Both the position numbers and the translations under genes were made by a program. The notes under the pieces were generated by a model. It made no database searches and had not been told where the DNA came from. It saw nothing but the letters and a program-made list of their open reading frames with translations. From contig JAFZQL010000086.1 of the NCBI GenBank assembly GCA_017620435.1, positions 1 through 9,913 on the forward strand: a stretch of DNA of 9,913 bases, read 5' to 3'. Numbering within the stretch: position 1 is the stretch's first letter; each line of letters opens with the position of its first letter. This DNA is from Erysipelotrichaceae bacterium (lineage in GTDB: Bacteria; Bacillota_I; Bacilli_A; Erysipelotrichales; Erysipelotrichaceae). This document shows positions 1 to 6,079 of this stretch, one piece after another.

Positions 1-1
1 C

Positions 2-691
2 ATGTGGCTGGTTTGTATCCTGGTCATGGTAGGATTTGCTTTGACATTTGGCGTTATCAACGGCCTTGTTGTTACAAAGCTTCATGTTCCTGCATTTATC
101 GGAACTTACGGCATGCAGACGATCGTCTATGGTATCGCTCTGATCTTTACCGGCGCACAGCCAATCGGCGGTCTGATCCCGGAATATACGGACTGGGCTT
201 CCGGATCCTTTATGAAGATACAGCTGATACCGAATCTGGCGATCGTGACGGCTATCGTAATGATCGTTATGTGGTTCTTGTACAATCACACGCCTTACGG
301 AAAGAAAATGTACGCCATAGGCGGCAACCCGGATGCTGCAGAAGTTTCTGGTATTAATACCACCAAAATGACGATCATTTCCTATATGATCGCTGCAGCG
401 ATGTTTGCTCTGGCAGGATTCATGCTGGCGGCAAAAGCCGGCGGAACTTCTTCCAATCTGGCAGCCGGATATGAGCTGTTTGCTATCGCCGGATGTACGA
501 TCGGCGGCGTTTCCGTCAACGGCGGTACCGGTAAAGTTTCCGGTATTCTGATGGGTGTTCTGGTCTTTGAGATCCTGAAGATCGAAATGACCTTCTTAGG
601 TATCGATACAGCCTGGACCTATATCGTACAGGGTATCGTTATCGTCGTAGCGATTGCTTTGGATATCAGAAAGTATATCGTCAAGAAATAA
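2..691 (+). CDS. mglC: Sugar ABC transporter permease, MglC-like (5' partial)
   Basis: Membrane permease of the ribose/galactose-type ABC importer family (BPD_transp_2). It would form the translocation path for a sugar together with a periplasmic-type binding lipoprotein and an MglA-like ATPase, presumably encoded upstream outside the window. The 229 visible residues contain several hydrophobic helices, the cytoplasmic family signature GGNPDAAEVSGIN, and a C-terminal block with GGVSVNGGTGKV. The tail LDIRKYIVKK resembles the end of E. coli MglC (LDSLKYARKK from memory), which favours galactose/methyl-galactoside over ribose. Family members are about 330 residues, so roughly 100 residues are missing; the Met at position 2 is internal and the frame is open to the window edge. 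The gene ends at TAA 689-691, followed by a terminator. Family is certain; the sugar is an inference. Confidence 0.85.
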   Translation: MWLVCILVMVGFALTFGVINGLVVTKLHVPAFIGTYGMQTIVYGIALIFTGAQPIGGLIPEYTDWASGSFMKIQLIPNLAIVTAIVMIVMWFLYNHTPYGKKMYAIGGNPDAAEVSGINTTKMTIISYMIAAAMFALAGFMLAAKAGGTSSNLAAGYELFAIAGCTIGGVSVNGGTGKVSGILMGVLVFEILKIEMTFLGIDTAWTYIVQGIVIVVAIALDIRKYIVKK

Positions 692-712
692 CATTGTATT
701 ACAGCTGAATAA

Positions 713-738
713 AAAAGCTTTCCGATCGGAAAGCTTTT
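713..738. terminator. Bidirectional intrinsic terminator between convergent genes
   Basis: A 26-base perfect palindrome forms an 11-bp stem (AAAAGCTTTCC / GGAAAGCTTTT) closed by a GATC tetraloop. The rightward transcript ends in a T-rich tail (TTTTATTTTG); the leftward transcript ends in TTTTTTATT. It therefore serves the permease gene on + and the zinc-ribbon membrane gene on -. The first two bases of the leftward stem are the last two bases of that gene's TAA stop codon. Confidence 0.9.
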
Positions 739-1264
739 ATTTTGTGTTTTTTTCGTTTCTAACCTGAAAGAAGAACTTTATGAATGTCATCATGACTGCC
801 AGAGGCATGGCGAATCCGAAAAAGATCTTACCCTCGTCAATTGTCAGATAGGTAATCACGATTGCGAAAAACATCATGAACTGCCAGTAGATGTTTTTCT
901 GTATCGCTTTCTGATCTTCCTGAAATACGGTGTTTTTTAACTCCTTTTTAAAGAACGCTTTCTCATAGATAGCGGCTGAAAGCCATCTTGTAGCGATCCA
1001 CGAAAGAAGCAGCATCGCCATAAGAAGAGCTACAGAAAAATAGGAAATACCGTAACGGTCAAATACAAATACCATGATGAAACTAAGCAGGACATAGAAG
1101 GCTTCTGATACCCCGAAATAAAGCAGGATATCCGCTTCCGATATGTATCTTTTCTGTTCCTGATGACATTTCGGACAGACCGGTCTTCCTGTCAGATAAC
1201 TGTCGATCTGTTTGCTGTAGACAAGACTGATGTCTTCATGACATTTATCGCAGTGAATTTTCAT
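737..1264 (-). CDS. Zinc-ribbon multipass membrane protein of unknown function
   Basis: I do not recognise a named family. The 175-residue product starts with a compact CxxC...CxxC pair (Cys5, Cys8, Cys30, Cys33), the usual layout of a structural zinc ribbon. Four probable membrane helices follow, at about residues 47-68, 72-95, 125-142 and 147-168. A basic, charged loop (about 100-125) separates the two helical pairs, and the tail is charged. A small membrane protein with a cytosolic zinc finger is the visible architecture; no enzymatic motif is apparent. The ATG is fixed: an in-frame TGA lies two codons upstream and any later start would delete the zinc ribbon. It is monocistronic, divergent from the potassium operon and convergent with the sugar permease. 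No good Shine-Dalgarno lies at normal distance (AGGA is 14 bases from the ATG), and the best promoter puts the transcript start at or next to the ATG. Confidence 0.8.
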   Translation of the reverse strand: MKIHCDKCHEDISLVYSKQIDSYLTGRPVCPKCHQEQKRYISEADILLYFGVSEAFYVLLSFIMVFVFDRYGISYFSVALLMAMLLLSWIATRWLSAAIYEKAFFKKELKNTVFQEDQKAIQKNIYWQFMMFFAIVITYLTIDEGKIFFGFAMPLAVMMTFIKFFFQVRNEKNTK

Positions 1265-1270
1265 GATTCA

Positions 1271-1299
1271 ATTATAATTCCTGCCAAACATCTTCGCAA
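1271..1299 (-). promoter_or_regulatory. Sigma-A-type promoter for the zinc-ribbon gene
   Basis: Reading the minus strand, TTGCGA (1299-1294, 4/6 match to TTGACA) lies exactly 17 bases before a perfect TATAAT (1276-1271). Transcription would begin around 1264-1265, which is the A of the start codon or the base before it. The prediction rests on the motif match alone. Confidence 0.6.
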
Positions 1300-1319
1300 T
1301 CTGCGTAGTAGATGTCATA

Positions 1320-1349
1320 TTTACAAAGAAAATGATATGAGATTATAAT
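1320..1349 (+). promoter_or_regulatory. Sigma-A-type promoter for the potassium uptake operon
   Basis: TTTACA (1320-1325, 5/6) is followed after 18 bases by a perfect TATAAT (1344-1349). Transcription should start near 1356, leaving a leader of about 92 bases before the first ATG at 1448. The promoter is back-to-back with the leftward one; their -35 boxes are separated by 20 bases. Confidence 0.7.
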
Positions 1350-1360
1350 ATTTTCCATGA

Positions 1361-1428
1361 AAGCATCGTTTCTGATGCTTATCATTATTTATCAGGTGAT
1401 TTGTGAATCGATTCATCTATGAATCACC
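1361..1428 (+). promoter_or_regulatory. Structured leader of the potassium operon (hairpin plus nested inverted repeat)
   Basis: The first element is a perfect 7-bp hairpin AAGCATC-GTTTCT-GATGCTT (1361-1380) with no T-tract after it. The second is an outer inverted repeat GGTGATT (1395-1401) / AATCACC (1422-1428) enclosing the 12-base DNA palindrome TGAATCGATTCA (1404-1415); the hexamer TGAATC recurs at 1420-1425. This could be an RNA control element or a repressor site downstream of the promoter. At about 92 bases the leader is too short for the usual ydaO-type c-di-AMP riboswitch and I recognise no known riboswitch. Translation is then driven by GGGGG (1436-1440), which can pair with the CCUCC anti-Shine-Dalgarno allowing one G-U. 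Confidence 0.5.
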
Positions 1429-1447
1429 GGAATTTGGGGGATAACTT

Positions 1448-1861
1448 ATGAGCAGCAATATCAACACGATTGTTGTAGGAGCAGGACGTATTGGAGCCAA
1501 TATCGCCAAGAAGCTCCAGAAAGAGAACATGAACGTTCTTTTGATCGATAAGAATAAAGATAAACTGACTAAAGTCGATGATTTCAGCGGTTTCGTGGAA
1601 GCGGGCGATGCGACGGATCTTTCTTTTCTGGAAGAAAACGGGATCAGAGAAGTCAGCAGAGCGGTTTTTGTTACCGAAGACGACAACACGAATATTTTTC
1701 TTTCCGATATCTGCAGGAAACGTTACGGCATAAAAGAGATCTATATCCGACTCAACGATTCCCGGAAAATCAAGATCGTTGATGAAGAAGTCCGCTGTAT
1801 CTGTCCTTTTGATCTGTCTCTCAACGAGTTTTCGGATCTGATGGAAGGAGAAGGGAAATGA
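1448..1861 (+). CDS. Short RCK_N (TrkA-N) potassium channel regulatory protein
   Basis: A 137-residue cytosolic regulator for the TrkH-type subunit encoded two genes downstream. It is essentially one Rossmann RCK_N domain. The nucleotide-binding glycine motif GAGRIG is intact (residues 11-16), and the acidic residue ending strand 2 is present (Asp34 in LLIDKN). The segment EAGDATDLSFLEENGI is the family's ligand-contact and helix region. Typical KtrA/TrkA subunits are about 220 residues with a C-terminal RCK_C; this one stops after RCK_N plus a short acidic tail. Its stop overlaps the next start (ATGA, 1858-1861), which implies coupled translation and a 1:1 partner. The likely product is one half of a hetero-oligomeric gating ring. 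Confidence 0.88.
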   Translation: MSSNINTIVVGAGRIGANIAKKLQKENMNVLLIDKNKDKLTKVDDFSGFVEAGDATDLSFLEENGIREVSRAVFVTEDDNTNIFLSDICRKRYGIKEIYIRLNDSRKIKIVDEEVRCICPFDLSLNEFSDLMEGEGK

Positions 1862-2520
1862 AGATCGTAATCGCCAACGGCAAGCACAGTGCCGATTATA
1901 TCATCCACAAGTATCACAACAGATATAACGATCTGATCGTAATCAACAACCTGGAAGAATCCTGCCGCTATCTCAGCATGAACAATGACATTCCGGTCAT
2001 GTACGGACAGGCAACCAGAGAAAGCGATCTAAGAGAAGCAGGAACGGAAAATGCAGATCTTTTCATCGCCCTGTCGAAGAGTGACATGGAAAACTATGTC
2101 GCCTGCCAGACCGCAAAAAAACTGCTGAACGTGAAGCGTTGCATCTCGACGGTTACCAATCCGAAAAACGTCGATCTGTTCAAGGAACTGGGCATCGACA
2201 GCGTTCTTAGTTCAACCTATATTCTCGGTGAACAGATCAGAAATGCCGCTTCCATCGAAAACCTGATCAATTCGCTCAGTCTGGAAGACGAGAAAATCAT
2301 CATTATCGAACTGAAAATCACGGACAGACTACGTGTCGAAGGAATGTGTCTGAAAGACCTGGGTATTTCCGATATCGCAAGTATCAGCGTCATTATCCGC
2401 GGACAAAAATCCATTATTCCTAACGGCAATACGCAGCTGATGGCTGATGACAAAGTGCTGCTGGTAACCAACGAGGAGAACAGGGAAGCTGTTCTTAAAG
2501 TATTCAAAAGGAAGAAATAA
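1858..2520 (+). CDS. trkA: TrkA-type potassium uptake regulator, RCK_N plus RCK_C
   Basis: A 220-residue peripheral subunit that should assemble on the cytoplasmic face of the TrkH channel. Residues 1 to about 125 form an RCK_N fold; GQATRESDLREAGTENADLFIALSKSDMENYVACQTAK is not quoted further but its core GQATRESDLREAG is typical. Residues about 135-220 are an RCK_C domain, with the family's pattern of a short strand, the DLGI segment and a closing strand KVLLVTNEEN. The Rossmann glycine motif is degraded (A6-N-G-K-H-S11 in place of GxGxxG), and the strand-2 acidic residue is Asn30. Nucleotide binding in this subunit is therefore doubtful. RCK_C domains of related proteins bind c-di-AMP; whether this one does cannot be seen. 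It overlaps its upstream partner by 4 bases and the trkH start by 1 base (TAATG). Confidence 0.9.
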   Translation: MKIVIANGKHSADYIIHKYHNRYNDLIVINNLEESCRYLSMNNDIPVMYGQATRESDLREAGTENADLFIALSKSDMENYVACQTAKKLLNVKRCISTVTNPKNVDLFKELGIDSVLSSTYILGEQIRNAASIENLINSLSLEDEKIIIIELKITDRLRVEGMCLKDLGISDIASISVIIRGQKSIIPNGNTQLMADDKVLLVTNEENREAVLKVFKRKK

Positions 2521-3983
2521 TGAACAAGTATTACCGTCTCGTCTTCTTTTATCTAAGTATTTTTATCATCGTTACGGGGTTTATACAGCTTCTTCCGCTG
2601 GTTATCCTGCCGTTTTATCCGGATGAAGTTTCTTATGCCTCGTGTTTTCTGATACCCGGATTCTGCGCTATCCTGTTTGGAAGTCTGATCCATCATCTGT
2701 TTCGAAAAACCGAAATCATCCGCCTGGAAAGACATTATGATGCTTTGCTGGTGGTTCTGGTCTGGCTCTGTGCAATTCTGATCAGCACTGTACCTTGGAT
2801 GCTGAAAGGGGATTACAGTTTTACACAGGCAGCTTTTGAGATGACCAGCGGTTTTTCGACGACAGGTCTTTCTGTTGTCGATGTTGAGAATACGCCGCAT
2901 GTATTTCTGCTTTTTCGAAGTATCACGCTGTTTGTCGGCGGTGTAGGTCTGGTCCTTATCCTGACCTGCGCCTTTTCCGATAAGTATGGCCTGAACCTGT
3001 ACAATGCCGAAGGGCACAATGACAGACTGATGCCTAACCTGGCGAAATCCGCCAGGCTGGTCCTGACATTCTATTCTGCTTACATTCTGTTTGGAATCGT
3101 TGCCTACAGTCTGTTGGGAATGCCGTTGTTCGACGCTGTGAACACATCGATCGCGGCTCTCTCTACGGGAGGTTTTTCCGTCCGCAACGAAAGCATTTAC
3201 GCTTATCATTCTATCGGCATAGAAGCGGTCACGATCATCCTGATGCTTCTGGGACAGACCAATTTTCTGCTGCATCTGAGTCTGGTAAAAAGAAAATTCA
3301 GGAATCTCTGGCATCATTGTGAAACGAGGTTCTTTCTGATCGTCTTTGTTTCCATCTTCCCGCTCATGGCTTTGAATCTGCTGCGTTTCCATTATACCGA
3401 CAGCCTTCCGGAAGCGATCCGTATCGCTTTGTTCCAGTTCATAACCAGCATGACTACGACCGGTTTCATTTCCGTCAAGGATATGTCCCTGCTGCCAAGC
3501 GGATTTACCACTTTCATGATCCTGCTCATGCTGTTTGGAGGGAATCTGGAATCTACCGGCGGCGGAATCAAACAGTACCGTATCATTGTTACGCTGAAAG
3601 GAATCTATTATTCCCTGAAAGATACCGTATCAAACAGACATATGATCAAAACGCATTACATTGAAAGGATCGGCAAGAAACAGGAACTTCCTGATTCGGA
3701 GATATCTTCTATGTCAAGCTACATCCTGTTTTATCTGATTCTGTTTTTTACCGGATCTCTGATATTCACCCTGTACGGATATACGCTCCAGGATTCCATG
3801 TTCGAATTCGCATCGGCGATATCGACGGTTGGTCTGTCTCTGGGCATAACCGGATACAGTGCCAGTCCGGTAATCCTGTGGACAGCCATCATCGGCATGT
3901 TCCTGGGAAGACTGGAGATCATGGTCGTATTTGAATCCATATTCCGGGTATTCAAGGACATTAAAAGAAAAGAGAATATTTAA
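2520..3983 (+). CDS. trkH: TrkH/KtrB-family potassium uptake membrane subunit
   Basis: Integral membrane K+ translocator of the Trk/Ktr/HKT superfamily, 487 residues, close to the usual TrkH size. Four pseudo-repeats (helix, pore loop, helix) are visible, each with a filter glycine: GFSTTGLS (Gly116), STGGFS (around Gly217), TTTGFIS (Gly315) and STVGLS (Gly438). The conserved GRLE in the last repeat is at 463-466. The third repeat carries the intramembrane loop GGNLESTGGGIK (340-351); the family norm at the two positions before ST is a small residue/Pro followed by Gly, here Leu-Glu. The ATG shares its A with the preceding TAA, so it is translationally coupled to the two RCK genes, and together they make a complete Trk/Ktr-like system. 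A terminator follows two bases after the stop. TrkH versus KtrB naming is loose; length favours TrkH. Confidence 0.95.
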   Translation: MNKYYRLVFFYLSIFIIVTGFIQLLPLVILPFYPDEVSYASCFLIPGFCAILFGSLIHHLFRKTEIIRLERHYDALLVVLVWLCAILISTVPWMLKGDYSFTQAAFEMTSGFSTTGLSVVDVENTPHVFLLFRSITLFVGGVGLVLILTCAFSDKYGLNLYNAEGHNDRLMPNLAKSARLVLTFYSAYILFGIVAYSLLGMPLFDAVNTSIAALSTGGFSVRNESIYAYHSIGIEAVTIILMLLGQTNFLLHLSLVKRKFRNLWHHCETRFFLIVFVSIFPLMALNLLRFHYTDSLPEAIRIALFQFITSMTTTGFISVKDMSLLPSGFTTFMILLMLFGGNLESTGGGIKQYRIIVTLKGIYYSLKDTVSNRHMIKTHYIERIGKKQELPDSEISSMSSYILFYLILFFTGSLIFTLYGYTLQDSMFEFASAISTVGLSLGITGYSASPVILWTAIIGMFLGRLEIMVVFESIFRVFKDIKRKENI

Positions 3984-3984
3984 G

Positions 3985-4005
3985 AAAAGGTCGTAAGACC
4001 TTTTT
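3985..4005 (+). terminator. Intrinsic terminator of the potassium operon
   Basis: An 8-bp perfect stem AAAAGGTC (3985-3992) / GACCTTTT (3997-4004) with GTAA loop begins one base after the trkH stop codon; the 3' arm supplies a short T-run ending at 4005. The run is short, so termination may be incomplete. Confidence 0.8.
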
Positions 4006-4009
4006 CATA

Positions 4010-4018
4010 TGCTATAAT
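4010..4018 (+). promoter_or_regulatory. Extended -10 promoter for the DUF2779 gene
   Basis: TGCTATAAT (4010-4018) is an extended -10 element (TGn followed by perfect TATAAT). A -35 at normal spacing would fall inside the terminator stem and shows no good match. The start would be near 4025, giving a leader of about ten bases that is little more than the ribosome binding site. Confidence 0.6.
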
Positions 4019-4034
4019 TTAAGTAGAGGTGGAT

Positions 4035-5486
4035 ATGTATCATATCAGCGATATCAAAAAGTTTATACGTTGTCCGCGTTATTACTTTTATAGCATAAAC
4101 TCCAGCAATCCATATCGTCCTTATTTAAGGTCAGACGAAAACATTGTCGATCTGATCAAACAGTTTTTAGGCATAGAAGAATGCTTTACCGGTGAAAGAA
4201 ACGATGCTCCGGAAAAGTTCTTCGAAGCAAAAAAAGATTACGACTGGTTCGTTCATCCGCGTTTTGCGGAAGATGAACTGAGAATAAATGTTCCTTTTAT
4301 TCATAAGACATACAGGGGATTCGATCTGTATTTTGTATACTACGGAACCCAGATCAAAGATCTTGATCTGATCAGCTACAGGATCTGTACCCAGCTGCTG
4401 AAAAAGCAGGGAATTCCCGTCAGCGATATCTTTGTTATATACATGAACGGAGACTATATCAACAGAGGGAGCCTGGATCCAAAGAAGCTCTTTCTTTGTA
4501 CAGATACGTTCAAAGGCCGTAAGATCTTTGCACAAGTAATACAGAGCGACTTCGATTATGAATCCGTAATCAAGAAGATGAAAAGTGTGGAATCCGAAAG
4601 GATAGTTCCGGAAAAAAGCCGTGCCTGTCATCAAAACGGATTATGCGAGTTCTACGATGACTGTTTCCCGGATGAGCAGCTGCTGGAAGATGACAGTATC
4701 CTTACTCTTGTTTCCAGTCAGAACAAAAACAGGATGTATGAAGAAGGGATCAGACTGCTGAAAGATGCCGATCCGGCACAGATCGAAGGAAATAAAGTGC
4801 AGTATGCCCAGATCATGGCTTCCCGGGACGGAGGATTATTCTGTGACCGTCTGGCATTAAGACAGTGGCTGAAAAAACTGAACGACCGTCCGATCTCGTT
4901 CATAGACTTTGAATGGGACAGATATCTGATCCCGGCCTATCGGGAGATGAAACCGCTGGATGTTCTGTGTTTCGAATTTGCCTTGTATTACATCGATGAA
5001 AACGGCCATATGGAACATCGTACCTTCGTATCGACCGGAGACTGCCGTAGGGAATTCATTGAAGCACTGCTGGAATATCTGCCTGAAAAAGGACCGATCC
5101 TGGCCTACAACGCGACAGGAGCGGAGTGTCTGAGGCTGCAGGAACTTGCGGATACCTTTCCGATGTACAGAGACAGACTCAGTCGGATCATAGCCCGTTT
5201 TACGGACATGGCTGTTCCGTTTGTGGAAGGCTACGTATATGATGTCCGGATGCAGGGCAACTATACATTAAAGAAACTGGTTGATATCTGTTCCAGCTAT
5301 TCCTATGATGCATTGGATATTTATGACGGCATGGAAGCGGTATACAACTGGCGGAATATCGATAAAAACACGGCAGAAAACGGTGATGAGATCATAGAGA
5401 ATCTGAAGGAATACTGTTCTCTGGATGCCTATGGACTGTTTCTGGTATATAAATGGCTGATTAAACTCGTCGTAGAGTCTGAATAA
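4035..5486 (+). CDS. DUF2779 protein: Cas4/RecB-like N-terminal half plus DEDDy exonuclease-like half
   Basis: A 483-residue protein of the DUF2779 type; cellular role unknown. I start it at ATG 4035 because AGAGG (4025-4029) then sits 5 bases upstream; the in-frame GTG at 4029 lies inside that site. The N-terminal half opens with ISDIKKFIRCPRYYFY (Cys13) and ends with Cys198, Cys204 and Cys210 (CX5CX5C), the four-cysteine arrangement that holds an Fe-S cluster in Cas4/AddB-type nucleases. Between them, the stretch normally reading like YEVKSSTSVKD reads YFVYYGTQIKD here, so the ExK catalytic pair appears lost. The C-terminal half keeps exonuclease-type acids: Asp291/Glu293 (FIDFE), Glu364 (YNATGAE), Asp391 (RFTD) and YCSLD (Tyr460, Asp464). 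Possible roles are DNA/RNA trimming in repair or defence. hpf follows after 17 bases with no terminator between, so the two may be cotranscribed. Confidence 0.85.
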   Translation: MYHISDIKKFIRCPRYYFYSINSSNPYRPYLRSDENIVDLIKQFLGIEECFTGERNDAPEKFFEAKKDYDWFVHPRFAEDELRINVPFIHKTYRGFDLYFVYYGTQIKDLDLISYRICTQLLKKQGIPVSDIFVIYMNGDYINRGSLDPKKLFLCTDTFKGRKIFAQVIQSDFDYESVIKKMKSVESERIVPEKSRACHQNGLCEFYDDCFPDEQLLEDDSILTLVSSQNKNRMYEEGIRLLKDADPAQIEGNKVQYAQIMASRDGGLFCDRLALRQWLKKLNDRPISFIDFEWDRYLIPAYREMKPLDVLCFEFALYYIDENGHMEHRTFVSTGDCRREFIEALLEYLPEKGPILAYNATGAECLRLQELADTFPMYRDRLSRIIARFTDMAVPFVEGYVYDVRMQGNYTLKKLVDICSSYSYDALDIYDGMEAVYNWRNIDKNTAENGDEIIENLKEYCSLDAYGLFLVYKWLIKLVVESE

Positions 5487-5503
5487 AAAGAGGAGGTAGA
5501 CTT

Positions 5504-6028
5504 ATGAAATTCGCGATTTATGGTGAAAATGTGACTGTCAATGACAAGATGAGAGAAAAGATCGAAGATCGTCTCTCTGCCCTGAACAAGTATGTTGTCA
5601 TCGATGAAAGTCAGAGCGCAAGAGTAACGGTAAAGGTACACAGCGCCGGAGGCCTCAAAGTAGAAGTGAATGTTCCTACGAAAGTAGGATTAATGAGATC
5701 GGAAGTCGTTCATGAAGACTTCTCGACAGCAGTCGATCTGGCGATCGACAAGCTGGAAGATCAGATCAGAAGACAGAAAGGACGTCTCTCCAGGAGACAT
5801 AAGGATTCATTAGCGGAAAACTTTGTCGAAAATACCGATACCGATGAAGATACACCGGTCAGGACAAAGACGGTCTATGCGGAAGAAATGGTGCTGGATG
5901 AGGCCATTATGCATATGGAGATGCTGTCTCATTCCTTCTTTGTATACAAGGATACGGACAGCGAAAGACTGGCTGTCGTCTACAAGAGAAATGACGGAGG
6001 GTACGGTTTATTAGAAGTCTCTGAATAG
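5504..6028 (+). CDS. hpf: Long-form ribosome hibernation promoting factor (HPF)
   Basis: A 174-residue dimerising hibernation factor that inactivates ribosomes as 100S particles in stationary phase or starvation. The N-terminal RaiA/YfiA-type domain (about 1-95) shows VNDKMREKIEDRLSALNKY, alternating beta strands and a basic helix DQIRRQKGRLSRRHK that would contact rRNA. An acidic linker (about 100-118) leads to the C-terminal dimerisation domain (about 120-174), with LDEAIMHMEMLSHSFFVYKD and the closing DGGYGLLEV, close to the family's DGNYGLIEP. Long forms are usually about 180-190 residues, so the linker is a little short. A near-consensus GAGGAGG site precedes the ATG. I see no convincing separate promoter in the 17-base gap. 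Confidence 0.96.
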   Translation: MKFAIYGENVTVNDKMREKIEDRLSALNKYVVIDESQSARVTVKVHSAGGLKVEVNVPTKVGLMRSEVVHEDFSTAVDLAIDKLEDQIRRQKGRLSRRHKDSLAENFVENTDTDEDTPVRTKTVYAEEMVLDEAIMHMEMLSHSFFVYKDTDSERLAVVYKRNDGGYGLLEVSE

Positions 6029-6054
6029 AATATTTATCGGATATATGCCTGTGA

Positions 6055-6073
6055 TCCTTTTTTAAGAAAAGGA
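6055..6073 (+). promoter_or_regulatory. Hairpin covering the ribosome binding site of the small HTH-like gene
   Basis: TCCTTTT (6055-6061) can pair with AAAAGGA (6067-6073) across a TTAAG loop. The 3' arm contains AAAGGA, the apparent Shine-Dalgarno of the gene starting at 6080. The stem is mostly A-U, so any translational damping would be mild. It is not a terminator, since no T-run follows on +. Confidence 0.4.
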
Positions 6074-6079
6074 CGAAAA

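Noticed and set aside
1163..1348. 61-codon + strand frame spanning the start of the zinc-ribbon gene and the divergent promoter region
   Set aside because: It crosses both promoters and lies antisense to the conserved cysteine segment; no ribosome binding site.
1361..1380. Hairpin AAGCATC/GATGCTT considered as a terminator
   Set aside because: No T-run follows on either strand, and it sits between a promoter and its gene, so a leader role is more plausible.
1356..1447. ydaO-type c-di-AMP riboswitch upstream of the potassium operon
   Set aside because: The leader is too short and lacks the recognisable conserved core; only two simple stem elements are present.
2553..3392. 279-codon open frame on the minus strand inside trkH
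   Set aside because: It is antisense to a well-supported gene, rich in Gln/Asp/Lys with no domain or membrane pattern, and has no promoter or ribosome binding site; it mirrors the codon bias of trkH.
4029..4034. GTG start two codons upstream for the DUF2779 protein
   Set aside because: GTG 4029 lies within the AGAGGTGG ribosome binding region, leaving no spacer; ATG 4035 has a normal spacing of five bases.
4167..4634. 155-codon minus-strand frame inside the DUF2779 gene
   Set aside because: Antisense shadow with no start signals; the + frame carries clear family motifs.
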